Shown here in pieces: positions 1 through 9,192 of a stretch of 64,000 nt of DNA (within the stretch, counting starts at the first letter, position 1; each line of letters opens with the position of its first letter). Under the pieces are notes generated by a model. That model saw nothing but the letters and a program-made list of their open reading frames with translations. It did not search any database and was not told where the DNA came from. The stretch comes from an uncultured Prevotella sp. (GTDB taxonomy: Bacteria > Bacteroidota > Bacteroidia > Bacteroidales > Bacteroidaceae): positions 1 through 64,000 of the forward strand of contig CAKPYB010000007.1 in assembly GCA_934202525.1 (NCBI GenBank), read 5' to 3'. Both the position numbers and the translations under genes were made by a program.

Positions 1-180
1 GTAGGCTTCCACACTGGCAACATCAAATCCCCATTGGGCGAATGTTTTAGAGGGGAGGGCGAGGAGCAAGATTGCTACCAGCAATGTTCTCACAATATCC
101 ATTCGTCGCTTCTTGCTCACTGACCCTGCAACCCTCTCCGCTGCATCAGCCTTGTATTCTTTTCTATTTCTCATTTTCAT
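1..180 (-). CDS. Conjugative transfer protein, TraJ-like position (N-terminal fragment)
   Basis: Only the first 60 codons are in the window; the gene runs off the left edge. The start ATG at 178-180 (second in-frame ATG at 174) overlaps the end of the upstream gene, whose stop is at 164-166, so the two are translationally coupled. The fragment has a basic stretch of about 25 residues, then a hydrophobic segment ending SKTFAQWGFDVASVEAY, consistent with a membrane anchor or signal sequence. In Bacteroidetes conjugation operons the gene after the TraG ATPase and a periplasmic protein is usually TraJ, a polytopic VirB6-like channel protein. The TraJ call is an inference from gene order. Confidence 0.55.
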   Translation of the reverse strand, partial: MKMRNRKEYKADAAERVAGSVSKKRRMDIVRTLLVAILLLALPSKTFAQWGFDVASVEAY

Positions 181-2725
181 TGTCTTCATCATTAAACTTG
201 CCGTGATAGTCATCCGAGTGTTTGGTGTCGGCAGCTTTCCTTAACCAACGTTTCTTGCATTTCTCCACCAGTGTCAACCGTCGTCCTTCGTCAGCATTGA
301 TATGTGGAGCGATGTCCATCAGCACGTCGATGATGTTGCGCTTGTAGTGCATCATCTTCTCCAACGATACCAAGTCTGCGTATATCTTGGTGATTCTGCT
401 GTCCACCTCTCTGGCTATCTCTAACCTATCGCTCGACCATAGCAGATGAAAGGTATCATCGGTGTTATTGTCATCGGCAGGTGCGCTCTTAGCATATTCG
501 GTGGTTATCTTGCACGATGGATATTCCTGTGCGATTTCCGAGATGCGCTTGTTTACTTCGTCCGCCTTTTCCTGCTCGGTCTTGCTTGGGTCAAGCGTTA
601 TCACATCCACTACCGAGGTGTTGGTGTATTCCGATGTCAGCTCCCAACTGATCTGCAGGATGGCTCTGTGTATCTTGATGCCCAAGAAATATTTCGGCTT
701 TCGGGCTATCTTCAATGTTGCCTTGAAGGTGATGATGCCGTTGATGTTGGGCATGGTGGCTTTTCGAATGTAAGTATAGCCGCTCCATGTTCCTTCCCCT
801 TGCCAAGTCAGGTTGTAGGCACTCTTGCAGTCGTTCATAATGGCTGGTATGCGATAGTAGTCATCCGTCGCCACGTCATTGTCCTTTCCTGCCTCTGCCT
901 TGGCTTCCTCTATTTCCCTTTGTTTCTGTTGCCATGTGGCAAGTTCTTTGTTCAGTTGTTCGATGGAAGCCTTGTTCTTGTTGTATTGCTCCCGATACTT
1001 GGCTGCATCGTCCACACTCGCATTGGCGATTTGCTTGACAAGTGACTTGTTCTCAGCTTCCAACTGATTGATTTGAGATTGCAGAGAGACTACTTTGGCA
1101 TTGGCTTCCTGCTCCTGCTTATACAAATCTGAGAGGTCAAGGTTGTTTTCTGCCACCGATGTTGTCATGGCGCATTTCTTGCTGTGGTCATTCAGCGAAC
1201 CGCCACAACTCTTGCATTTGTATTGTGTGGTGCCTTGCCCCAACTGCACACCGTCGCTGCATGTCACACTGATGGTCACGCTCTCGCATCCCTTCAGTTT
1301 GGCGGCATCGGTTGCCTGATAGTAGTTGCGTGCATCACTGCCTATATAATAGGTATAGCCTTCCTCGTTGTCATTCCATTCGCTCAACCGGGCTTGCAGT
1401 TGTGCCTTGAAGGTGTTCAAGTCCATCGAATAGGAGTCAAAGACTGCCTCATACACTTCTTCTGTCCTGTTCCAACTCTTGTACACCTGTATCTCGTAGG
1501 CGTATGCCTTCTGTTTCTGTCCTTTTTTCTTGCTACTGATGATGTAGCTGTTCAACCAATAGCTGATACTGTAAGTAAAGCCATCATTCTGGTTGTTGAG
1601 CTGTTGCACCCTTGTTCTTGACCATCCTGCATGATTCTCCGAGTTTTGCAGGATGGATTCCTTTTGGCTATTGTTGGGATAGAAGTTGGCATCCTTGGTG
1701 TTGATTCTGTACCAGTGGTCGCCTTTCAAGATGCTGTTGTCATCGGTGGGCGGTACATAGTCGCACAGTTTTTCTCGTCCTTGGTCTCGTCGGGCGATAT
1801 ACCATCTTTGCGTGTAGTAGTTTCCTGCCGTCTCATCCAGATAGTCCGTCATCCATGAGGTGAGGTTATAGTTGGCAAGAGAGAAAAGTCCTGCCACGTT
1901 GTCCTTGCCTCCAATCATGCCCAAGAGGGTGTTGCCTACGCTCTTGTCGAGACTTTTGAACAGCGAGGAATAGTTATCCACAATGTCGATGGCTGCACTG
2001 AGCTTGCCTTGGAAGAGGTCGTTGAACTGGCTGCTCTGCAAAAGGGCATTGCCGATATTGTTCATTCCTGCTCCTGCAAGGTTGGCTCCTGCCTTATACA
2101 GATTGTCGATGTCGGCTTTCAGATTGTCCACAGTAAAGTTGCCTGGCACCTTTGACAGGTCATCCAGCATCTTCTTCCAATCCACGTTGCCAATCTCTGA
2201 AAGTTTCAAGATGGCCGCTATCTCCTGGTTGATTTGTAGAAAGGCGATGTCCGAGAATGTAAGGGTGCTGTTTGTCACCACACTCTCAAACTGCATACAC
2301 AGGTTCTTGGTGTCATCACATATCTTCACGAGATAACTTCCCCAATAGAGGGCAGTCTGCGGACTTTTCAGCATCATTCCTGCCACCGTCCATATCTTCG
2401 GCATGATTTTGCCCGACACCATGTTGTAGATACGGCGGTAATAGTAGTTCTCTGTGCTACTGTTCCAGATGCCCAACTCCGTCATTGCCTTGCGTTCCAA
2501 GAATTTTGAGGCGAAGATGCCGGCACTTGCCACTTCTGCTGCATTATAGTGCTTCAATATGTTCTGCACCTGCTCGTTATAGTATGCCTCTGCCACGGCT
2601 TCCGTTCCGTATGCAGCTGCCATAGCAGCCACCGTCTGCTTGTCATAGTTCACGCTGTAGTACTGTGCGTCAGCCTTTGCCAACACACAGACTATCAGCA
2701 TTATGATGGATAGAAGTCGTTTCAT
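164..2725 (-). CDS. Large exported conjugation-operon protein, 853 aa, unknown family
   Basis: An N-terminal signal peptide (MKRLLSIIMLIVCVLAKADA, cleavage near residue 20) points to export. The first 200 residues are alpha-helical and Ala-rich. A CKSCGG...HSKKC cluster near residues 500-520 could bind zinc. Residues about 538-615 form a strong coiled coil rich in Gln, Glu and Lys. The tail is acidic and highly charged. The gene follows the TraG-like ATPase after 6 bp and overlaps the next gene, so it is part of the conjugation operon. It sits where CTnDOT-type elements encode TraI (DUF4141, about 210 aa) but is four times longer and I see no clear match, so it may be a lineage-specific channel or mating-pair component. 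Confidence 0.7.
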   Translation of the reverse strand: MKRLLSIIMLIVCVLAKADAQYYSVNYDKQTVAAMAAAYGTEAVAEAYYNEQVQNILKHYNAAEVASAGIFASKFLERKAMTELGIWNSSTENYYYRRIYNMVSGKIMPKIWTVAGMMLKSPQTALYWGSYLVKICDDTKNLCMQFESVVTNSTLTFSDIAFLQINQEIAAILKLSEIGNVDWKKMLDDLSKVPGNFTVDNLKADIDNLYKAGANLAGAGMNNIGNALLQSSQFNDLFQGKLSAAIDIVDNYSSLFKSLDKSVGNTLLGMIGGKDNVAGLFSLANYNLTSWMTDYLDETAGNYYTQRWYIARRDQGREKLCDYVPPTDDNSILKGDHWYRINTKDANFYPNNSQKESILQNSENHAGWSRTRVQQLNNQNDGFTYSISYWLNSYIISSKKKGQKQKAYAYEIQVYKSWNRTEEVYEAVFDSYSMDLNTFKAQLQARLSEWNDNEEGYTYYIGSDARNYYQATDAAKLKGCESVTISVTCSDGVQLGQGTTQYKCKSCGGSLNDHSKKCAMTTSVAENNLDLSDLYKQEQEANAKVVSLQSQINQLEAENKSLVKQIANASVDDAAKYREQYNKNKASIEQLNKELATWQQKQREIEEAKAEAGKDNDVATDDYYRIPAIMNDCKSAYNLTWQGEGTWSGYTYIRKATMPNINGIITFKATLKIARKPKYFLGIKIHRAILQISWELTSEYTNTSVVDVITLDPSKTEQEKADEVNKRISEIAQEYPSCKITTEYAKSAPADDNNTDDTFHLLWSSDRLEIAREVDSRITKIYADLVSLEKMMHYKRNIIDVLMDIAPHINADEGRRLTLVEKCKKRWLRKAADTKHSDDYHGKFNDEDNENEK

Positions 2726-2731
2726 CTTTGA

Positions 2732-5290
2732 TTACTTTTTATTTTTGTTCCCTAAATTCAGTACTTTTCCTGCCTGATTTACCTTTTGAGCAAAAGCGAG
2801 GCTCTTGCTGATACCACTTGCATCCCAATCCCTGCAATAGGCTTCGATAGCTTGCTGATGATTGCATTTCAACTCTCGCTTGTAGAGTTTTAATGCTTCC
2901 TTCTCCGCTCGTTCCGTGGTGTAGGTCATATAGCACTCATGCGGTTCTTCCACACCATACACATTGCTTGTCTGTCCTCGCCTGATAAAAACTTCACGGA
3001 AGAAACTGCGTCCTTCCTTATTCTCCAAACGGTTGATGGTGAATATTTTCTTGCAGTCCACATCGGTCAAACCGAGTATCGCCTTGATGGTGTCGAATCG
3101 TTCCTTGAACTTGCTCTGGTCGAGCAGCATCACCACATCCGAGTTGTTGATGATGGCTTCCTTCACTATCTCACTGCCGATGATGTCCTGTATCTCCTGT
3201 GTCACCACACCCACGCTTGCCCAGAATTTTCTGGCGGTCTTATACAGATATTTTATGTATTCCGCCATCATGGGCGAGGCGATGGCTTTCCATGCCTCCT
3301 CGATGATGAGCATCTTTCGGTTCTTTTTGATGCGCATCTTCTGCAGGAACACGTCCATGATGATGAGTGTCACCAGTGGAAAGAGCAGTGGATCATCCTT
3401 GATACTGTCGATTTCGAAGACGATGAAGGTCTCATCAAACAGACTGCTGTCCATATTCTCATTCAGTGTCACATCGTGGCTGCCTCCTTTATAGAAGTCC
3501 TTCAACAGATAGTTGTAGGATGACAGGTCTATGCCATGCAGACCGTTCTCCTCGCATATCTTCGGCAGTCGCTCCGTACTGAACTCATAGAAGGTGTTGA
3601 AACAGAGGTTGCTCACTCTCTTGGTGGTAAAATAGGCATCGTAGTACTCGTTGATGACTTGCTCTATCAGTCTGTCTTCGGTCTTGCTCACTGTGCCTTG
3701 ACTTCCTTTCCATATCAGCATCACCAGGTTCTTCAGGAATCCCAACTTCTCGATGTTCCATTCCTCTCGCTTGATTTTGAAAGGGTTCATCGTGATAGGA
3801 TGCTCTTCTGTGTAGGATATGTATTTGCCTCCAAAGTATTCACACAGTCCCTCATACGAGTTACCTGTATCTACCAGCACGATGTCGGTGTCCTGCTCAT
3901 GGGCTTGGCGCACCATGGAGTTAACATAAAAGCTCTTGCCGCTTCCAGAAGGACCGAGGACAAAGAAGTTGCTGTTGTCAGTCAGCTTATTTCGTCCCTC
4001 TTTCCCTGATATGTCGATGGCCACAGGCACTCCTTGACGGTCGGTATAATAGACCTTGAATGGCGTGTCCTCGCTATGCACAATCTTTTCCTTGTACATC
4101 AGGCAGGTGGCGGCATCGCCCAAGGTCAAGAATCGGTCGTAGTCGGCATTCATCCCATAGCAGTTGCCGGGGAAAGAGTTGACAAACAGTTCCAACTGGT
4201 TGTAGGCTCGCTTCGAGATATGGATGCCCATTCTGCCAAAGGCATTCTCCAGATGGTTGGTACATTTCTGTATGTCCGTCTCTGGCTTCACCGTCACTAT
4301 CATATTATAGTGGGTATATACCAGTTGCTTGTTTTCTCTCGCTATCACCTCCTGCACTCGCTTGATGTCCTCTACGGCTATCAGATTGCTTGGGTTTGGC
4401 ATACTGGCATGGCGGTTCTTCTTTTTGTCGAGCAGGGCAAGCTCACGCTTCTGATTCGGCACAAAGATGATTTGGTTATACACCACACTCTCCACTCCTG
4501 GTATGCTGTCCACCAAGGCTACCAAATCCACTGGCATGCTGGTGTTGTTCACCTCGATGTTGGTGAAGGGGCGTATCTGCGTCGGCAGATTGGCGCTATC
4601 GACATCCACCAGACTATACACCTTGCAGCGTCTGTCACCCATACCTATCATCTCGTCATCCACCTTGAAACCAGTCATGCTCACCATCTTGTCACGGAAG
4701 TTCATGGCAAAGAAGCGGTCAACATACACACTTGCTTCTTGCTTGTTCAAGAACTCCGACTTGATACCGGCATCCTTCAGCTGGTCTTGCACCTTTCTGA
4801 TTTTCACTAAGAAATCTCGCCATTTCTTGTTGTCGAAAGACATCAGACGACTCTTCTTGTTCTCCTGCGTAATGGTCAGATAGGTCATGCTGTCCGTATA
4901 TTCTCTTCCGTTGAAATAGCGGAAGTAGGATTCGGAAAGGAACTCGTGTCCCTTGCCACTCTCATCCTTGAACTGTTTTCTGGTAAAGATGTCCTGCTTG
5001 TGCAGGGCATAGCCTTCACCCAGAGTCTGTGCGATGGCAGCAAACAGATTGGTGAACTCATAATAGCTGTCTATATTGGCAGAATATTTCTGCACTGGGT
5101 TCTCCATTCTCAGGATGGCAGAATACTCTCCAGTCTTTGTATAGAGCACACCGATACCGTCCGTGTCTTCCACGGAGAAGTAGATGTCCTGAAAGATTTT
5201 CTTCCGCTTGCCACCAGTACCAAAGGCATAGACCGATATGGCCATGCCAATGCAGATTGCCACGAAAAATAAGATTACATATAGTACCAT
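2732..5290 (-). CDS. traG: TraG-like conjugation ATPase (VirB4 family)
   Basis: VirB4-type ATPase that energises assembly and substrate transfer of the conjugative type IV secretion system at the inner membrane. One N-terminal transmembrane segment (residues about 2-24) precedes a TraG N-terminal domain. Walker A is GPSGSGKS near residue 450 and Walker B is MLIIEEAW near residue 662. The length of 852 aa fits Bacteroidetes TraG proteins (about 830 aa). It is 6 bp from the lipoprotein gene upstream and 6 bp from the 853-aa gene downstream, so it is in the middle of one operon. The family call is firm; the name follows CTnDOT usage and is not the same as the VirD4 coupling protein also called TraG elsewhere. 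Confidence 0.92.
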   Translation of the reverse strand: MVLYVILFFVAICIGMAISVYAFGTGGKRKKIFQDIYFSVEDTDGIGVLYTKTGEYSAILRMENPVQKYSANIDSYYEFTNLFAAIAQTLGEGYALHKQDIFTRKQFKDESGKGHEFLSESYFRYFNGREYTDSMTYLTITQENKKSRLMSFDNKKWRDFLVKIRKVQDQLKDAGIKSEFLNKQEASVYVDRFFAMNFRDKMVSMTGFKVDDEMIGMGDRRCKVYSLVDVDSANLPTQIRPFTNIEVNNTSMPVDLVALVDSIPGVESVVYNQIIFVPNQKRELALLDKKKNRHASMPNPSNLIAVEDIKRVQEVIARENKQLVYTHYNMIVTVKPETDIQKCTNHLENAFGRMGIHISKRAYNQLELFVNSFPGNCYGMNADYDRFLTLGDAATCLMYKEKIVHSEDTPFKVYYTDRQGVPVAIDISGKEGRNKLTDNSNFFVLGPSGSGKSFYVNSMVRQAHEQDTDIVLVDTGNSYEGLCEYFGGKYISYTEEHPITMNPFKIKREEWNIEKLGFLKNLVMLIWKGSQGTVSKTEDRLIEQVINEYYDAYFTTKRVSNLCFNTFYEFSTERLPKICEENGLHGIDLSSYNYLLKDFYKGGSHDVTLNENMDSSLFDETFIVFEIDSIKDDPLLFPLVTLIIMDVFLQKMRIKKNRKMLIIEEAWKAIASPMMAEYIKYLYKTARKFWASVGVVTQEIQDIIGSEIVKEAIINNSDVVMLLDQSKFKERFDTIKAILGLTDVDCKKIFTINRLENKEGRSFFREVFIRRGQTSNVYGVEEPHECYMTYTTERAEKEALKLYKRELKCNHQQAIEAYCRDWDASGISKSLAFAQKVNQAGKVLNLGNKNKK

Positions 5291-5296
5291 ATTCGT

Positions 5297-5620
5297 TTAT
5301 TCTTCTGTTTCTTCGGATGATTGATGATTTTCTCCCATACTGGATGATTTGTTGTCATTCTCTTGATAAGAGGTATTGTAGCTTTCTTCGCCATAAAGGG
5401 TTGATACACTATCCTTTGCAGTGGAATCCATCCTGCTTGTTTGTGTTTCCACGGTCGCAGGATGTTCTTCTGCCTCTCTCGCCCAAGTAGCTCTTGCCTT
5501 GTCAGCACTCCTCATGGCATCCAATGTGGGTGGCTTGTAGGTCTTGTCCTTGCATGCGGTCAGCAATATGCCAGCCAATGCCATAATGATAATGTTCTTT
5601 GCTTTCATGCTCATAACCAT
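5297..5620 (-). CDS. Small lipoprotein of the conjugation operon
   Basis: A 107-aa protein with a clear lipoprotein signal: a short basic start, a hydrophobic run and the lipobox LLTAC, which would leave Cys lipidated after signal peptidase II. The mature part is hydrophilic, rich in Ser, Thr and Glu, and ends in an acidic tail. Three in-frame Met codons lie near the start (MVMSMKAKN), so the exact start is uncertain. It ends 6 bp before the TraG-like gene. Small lipoproteins in T4SS operons often act like VirB7, stabilising the outer-membrane core; that role is an inference. Confidence 0.75.
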   Translation of the reverse strand: MVMSMKAKNIIIMALAGILLTACKDKTYKPPTLDAMRSADKARATWAREAEEHPATVETQTSRMDSTAKDSVSTLYGEESYNTSYQENDNKSSSMGENHQSSEETEE

Positions 5621-5763
5621 TCTTTTATGTCAAAGATGCGATACTTTCGCTGAAACAAATAAAGGTAGACCCACACCCTTGGGGGAGAATGAGCCTACCA
5701 GTCGTTCACTTTCTACTTGTCATCCACATCTTGGTCATGTCGATACTTTTTTGTTTCACATTT

Positions 5764-6066
5764 TTATATGCGCTTGCTGTAGGCATAGATAAACACTCCT
5801 TGGTCGTTCTTCTTGGTATGCAGTCCCTTCCGTTGCTTGAACATGATGAGACCTACACCCGTAGTGATTGCCACGACCAACACTATCAGTCCTGCAATAA
5901 TACCCATCAGACAGTAGGCGGCAATGAAGCCGATGATGGCTCCTCCTGCCGTGGCTGCTGCCCAATAGATATACCGCCCTTGTATTCCCATGAATTCAAG
6001 GGGCTTCTGGAGTCCCTTGAACAGTGGGTAGTCGGGGTAGCGGATTTCCTGCTCTTCTCTTGCCAT
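5764..6066 (-). CDS. traF: DUF4133 conjugation membrane protein (TraF-like)
   Basis: A 100-aa protein with the DUF4133 hallmark: a cytoplasmic N-terminus (YPLFKGLQKPLEFMGIQGRY) followed by two transmembrane helices (residues about 28-75) and a basic C-terminus. In CTnDOT-type elements this is TraF, a VirB3-like inner-membrane protein encoded just before the VirB4-like ATPase. Here a 143-bp gap and the lipoprotein gene separate it from the ATPase gene. The gap (5621-5763) shows no ORF that I can support. Confidence 0.88.
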   Translation of the reverse strand: MAREEQEIRYPDYPLFKGLQKPLEFMGIQGRYIYWAAATAGGAIIGFIAAYCLMGIIAGLIVLVVAITTGVGLIMFKQRKGLHTKKNDQGVFIYAYSKRI

Positions 6067-6117
6067 TCTTCACGTCGTTTCTCACTTACTGAATATGCAC
6101 GGAATAACTCTCACTCG

Positions 6118-6495
6118 TTAGTTGGTCACACCGAAGAACAATGGCAATGCCTGTGCTGCTGCCACGAGGAAGATACATGCTCCTACAATCATCATGATCT
6201 TCTTCTTGACATCCTGCTCCTCGTTGTTCATGGCGATGTAAACGCTGATAGCACCCACTACGGCTACAACACCTGCAATGGCATAGCAGAGTTTGACCAC
6301 GATAGGCACATACTTGGCAATTTCCTCCGTCACTGTTGTAAGTGCGGTGGTACCTGCCGTGTAGTCACCAGCCGAGTTCTGCGCCATGGCAATGCCACCG
6401 CCCACAAGGAGCATCAATGCCAATGTCTTCAAGCGTCCTGAAGAGAGAACGCTCTTGGCGGTCTTCTTCAAATAGTTCGTTGTTTTCTTAAACAT
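6118..6495 (-). CDS. traE: DUF4134 conjugation membrane protein (TraE-like), copy 1
   Basis: A 125-aa DUF4134 protein. After a signal-like N-terminus that ends GIAMAQ it has the family pattern: a helix with EIAKYVPIVVKLCYAIAGVV, a conserved VYIAMNNEE loop, then a helix ending in ALPLFFG. TraE proteins are small two-helix membrane proteins thought to resemble VirB2-type pilin subunits. It lies between the second DUF4134 gene and the DUF4133 gene, the usual E-F-G order. Confidence 0.88.
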   Translation of the reverse strand: MFKKTTNYLKKTAKSVLSSGRLKTLALMLLVGGGIAMAQNSAGDYTAGTTALTTVTEEIAKYVPIVVKLCYAIAGVVAVVGAISVYIAMNNEEQDVKKKIMMIVGACIFLVAAAQALPLFFGVTN

Positions 6496-6599
6496 TCTTT
6501 CTTGTTTTACTTGTTAATGATTCGTTTGGAAACACCTTATTATAATTATATAGAAAGGTGTTTTCGCTTTCACATGATATACTCTTCTGCAGTTGAGTC

Positions 6600-6938
6600 T
6601 TAAATCTGGTAGCCAAAGAATGCTGGGAACAGTATGGATGCACCTATCATAAACAGACTGGCTCCTATCAGCGTCAGTATGGACTTGGTAACTCCATCTT
6701 CCCCTGTGTTCATCTTGATGTATATCTGCAAAGCGGATATAATCACCATCACAGCAGCAACAGCGTATGTCAGATACAGCACATACAGCATCATCGTCAC
6801 CACATAGTCGTGCATCCCTGCCAGTGCGTCTGCTCCCCAGCTGTAGTCCACATTGCCACATTTGGCTGATGCTGACAGGGGGAGCAGCGCAAAGACAAAG
6901 GAACTTACTACATTCTTTATGATATGGCTAAATTTCAT
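6600..6938 (-). CDS. DUF4134 conjugation membrane protein (TraE-like), copy 2
   Basis: A second 112-aa DUF4134 protein next to the first. It has a signal-like N-terminus (ending LPLSASA), a membrane helix with VVTMMLYVLYLTYAVAAVMV, the loop YIKMNTGEDG and a terminal helix ending ILFPAFFG. The loop and the PxFFG end match copy 1, but overall identity is low, so the duplication is old. Its start overlaps the end of the 178-aa gene by 11 bp. Paired pilin-like subunits may form a mixed filament or have split roles. Confidence 0.85.
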   Translation of the reverse strand: MKFSHIIKNVVSSFVFALLPLSASAKCGNVDYSWGADALAGMHDYVVTMMLYVLYLTYAVAAVMVIISALQIYIKMNTGEDGVTKSILTLIGASLFMIGASILFPAFFGYQI

Positions 6939-7464
6939 CCTTGACTGGTATTGTTTTGATGTTTGGTTGTCCTGGCTTTGTCTCGCCTTGTCTCAATAGG
7001 CTCTCCGTGAAGTCGTCCTGCCATAGTCCGTCTATCCATATGGGAGAAGTGGACTCCATCTGTCCATCCATCTTTTCCTGCAACGACTCGGCTGCGTTCT
7101 TCGGCTTCTGTTGGTTGACATCATTTCCTTCGTCTTCATCAACATCATCTTCTCTGCCGGAAGAATCCGTTTCTGGAGAATAACCACTCATTCCGTTGTT
7201 CTCTGTTCCCATACCATAGCCCTCATCGTATGATGTGCCGTCTTGGAAACTCGTGTCGTATTGCTTGTCGGCAACGCTAAAGCCACCATCGCTTTCATTG
7301 ACGGCTACTGCGGCTTCCTCTTCCGTTATGTTGCTGATGTCAAACATTTCCTCGTTGCTCTTGGCTTCTTCCTTCTTACCATACAGGTCTCTGGTTATCA
7401 TCACCGCATAGTAGATGGCGTATGCAATGGTAAGGCTGATTGCGAATATCAAAAATGGACTCAT
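6928..7464 (-). CDS. Acidic single-pass membrane protein at the head of the transfer operon
   Basis: A 178-aa protein with one N-terminal membrane helix (FLIFAISLTIAYAIYYAVMI) followed by a long, acidic, Asp/Glu/Ser/Gly-rich region that is probably disordered, and a short conserved-looking end (PIWIDGLWQDDF). It is the first gene of the run that continues to the left edge. No family is recognised. Position suggests a conjugation accessory or regulatory protein. Confidence 0.65.
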   Translation of the reverse strand: MSPFLIFAISLTIAYAIYYAVMITRDLYGKKEEAKSNEEMFDISNITEEEAAVAVNESDGGFSVADKQYDTSFQDGTSYDEGYGMGTENNGMSGYSPETDSSGREDDVDEDEGNDVNQQKPKNAAESLQEKMDGQMESTSPIWIDGLWQDDFTESLLRQGETKPGQPNIKTIPVKDEI

Positions 7465-7679
7465 ATAATACTTTGTTTTATTGATGATTTATACTCTATG
7501 CAGTGGCAAAAGTGCCAGTTGCGAGTGCAAAGTAAAGAGTAAAATCCGACATAAAAGAATTTTGTAAAGTATGGCCATCAAAGTTTAAGATATATTCAAA
7601 TTATAATCATATATCATACTCTCAATCATACTTTAATCAGCTTTTTCTGTTAGTTTTCGCATGTTTGGGAAAAGGGCAT

Positions 7680-7707
7680 AAAAAAAGCCCTCCGAATGGG
7701 AGAGCTT
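7680..7707 (-). terminator. Rho-independent terminator after abiEii
   Basis: On the minus strand a 9-bp stem (AAGCTCTCC / GGAGGGCTT, one G-T pair) with a 5-nt CATTC loop is followed by a run of seven T. It lies 22 bp after the AbiEii stop and separates the toxin-antitoxin unit from the transfer operon. Confidence 0.88.
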
Positions 7708-7729
7708 GATAAGGTATATCGTAATACCT

Positions 7730-8584
7730 TTATTTTTCCATGTATTGTTTCAGTTCCTGTGTGATATATGTCCAAACTTCTTGGAAGGTTAGTGGCTCCT
7801 TGAATTTGATTTTCTTCAAATAACTATTCCACATAATATTTCGTTTGGCATCTGTCGCAAAAGAATCCTCGAAAAGGCTATATTCCGTAGAGATGGCGGT
7901 GCCTCTATTCTCAAACGTGGCTGTGATGGCTTCTTGCAATGTGTTCAAGTCAATATTTCCTGCTTTGAGTATTCTGTACACATCAAAGAAGTCTTTCATG
8001 CGGCTGTTCTCTGTCGCATGGTCTATCATTGCCTGATACTTTTCAGCCACCACGGTCTCTAAAGAGTAAGCCAAGATGTCAACTTCTGGTAATGTGTCCA
8101 GCAACACCGGATAAGAAAGATCAACAGGCGCAGGAGTTATGATGTCGCCAAAGCCTACATCCATGGAAATAACTTGGCTTGCCGTGTCAAGTCCTACCTT
8201 GACATGCACTCGCACACCATTATATTCTTTTTTGAGCGTGATTTCTTCTACACTAATGCTGTCCTTGTCAAAGACAACTCCGTCTTCCAGACATTCTATG
8301 TCGCATAAATTTCTGAATGTCTCCTTGATATTGTCCAACTCACGGCTAATCTGTTGACCAAGGAAGTCTATGTCCAATGTTGGTCTTGCTTTCAAATGCT
8401 CATGGGCATACAGTAATGCACCACCTTTCAATATAAAGCGTTCTTTGTATGGACTTACCGACAGACGGTACAACAGACGCTCCTGAAAGTATCGTGTCAA
8501 TATCGATTGGTAGAAGACATTCTCTTCTTTCGATATATTAAGCAGTTTCGCTCTTACCGAGCGAGCATAATTCTTCGTTGTCAT
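7730..8584 (-). CDS. AbiEii/AbiGii-type nucleotidyltransferase toxin
   Basis: Nucleotidyltransferase of the AbiEii family, the toxin of type IV AbiE systems. The core motif is RFILKGGALL followed by the catalytic pair in RPTLDIDFLG; later blocks (VDLSYPVLLD, EKYQAMIDHATENSRMKDFFDVY) also fit the family. I prefer the start MTTKNYARS at 8584, because the longer reading to 8635 overlaps the upstream gene and family members start close to this point. The antitoxin-like gene is 10 bp upstream. AbiE toxins of this family can modify RNA and give abortive phage infection. Here the pair is ICE cargo, plausibly for phage defence or element maintenance. Confidence 0.88.
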   Translation of the reverse strand: MTTKNYARSVRAKLLNISKEENVFYQSILTRYFQERLLYRLSVSPYKERFILKGGALLYAHEHLKARPTLDIDFLGQQISRELDNIKETFRNLCDIECLEDGVVFDKDSISVEEITLKKEYNGVRVHVKVGLDTASQVISMDVGFGDIITPAPVDLSYPVLLDTLPEVDILAYSLETVVAEKYQAMIDHATENSRMKDFFDVYRILKAGNIDLNTLQEAITATFENRGTAISTEYSLFEDSFATDAKRNIMWNSYLKKIKFKEPLTFQEVWTYITQELKQYMEK

Positions 8585-8594
8585 ATTTATTATT

Positions 8595-9179
8595 TTATAG
8601 TTCCATTTGTAGATATGTTCCCAATGTTTTGGCAACTCTCAGTTGTGAGGCATATTTCATCAGTTTGCTGACATTACGATCTCTGCGTTTCAGATATTCC
8701 TTTATAATCTCCGTACAGACATCTATGCCGATTTTGTTTCTATACTTTACTGCATCACAGACACATTTCTCCACGTCATATATCCTCACCTTGAAACCCT
8801 CAATCTCTGTATTCGTAATTCCAAGGTTAAAGGCGGTATCACTCCAATGGTATAGTGTAATTGGGGGATAATCTGGAAGGGTGATTTTTCGGCCTCTTTT
8901 TATTGCAAGACAATATTCTTGTGGTACCTGTGTAGTCAACTGATAATGTGACCAAGCGGAATACAGACACAACACACCACCAGGAACAACCTTTTCCACA
9001 TCAAGCATTTGACTTGCCAAATGGTCATCGGTTGCATACACACCTCTTTTTATTCTGGTGAGTTCGCCATTCTTGGCGGCTTGCAATACTTTATAGTATG
9101 CAGCTCTTCCTGCCATATCTTTTGCAGAGATATAGCCTTCAGATTTTGGATTTGTCATACGCTTTTCCATGATTTGCAT
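8595..9179 (-). CDS. AbiEi-type antitoxin / transcriptional repressor
   Basis: A 194-aa protein with an N-terminal winged HTH (ISAKDMAGRAAYYKVLQAAKNGEL...IKRGVYA) and a C-terminal AbiEi domain (RIYDVEKCVCDAVKYRNKIG...ICTEIIKEYLKR-like region). It is the expected partner of the AbiEii toxin 10 bp downstream. The start at 9179 or the in-frame Met at 9170 are both possible. AbiEi antitoxins repress their own operon by binding inverted repeats, and an 8-bp inverted repeat sits over the predicted promoter. Confidence 0.85.
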   Translation of the reverse strand: MQIMEKRMTNPKSEGYISAKDMAGRAAYYKVLQAAKNGELTRIKRGVYATDDHLASQMLDVEKVVPGGVLCLYSAWSHYQLTTQVPQEYCLAIKRGRKITLPDYPPITLYHWSDTAFNLGITNTEIEGFKVRIYDVEKCVCDAVKYRNKIGIDVCTEIIKEYLKRRDRNVSKLMKYASQLRVAKTLGTYLQMEL

Positions 9180-9192
9180 CTTTAATTCTGTA

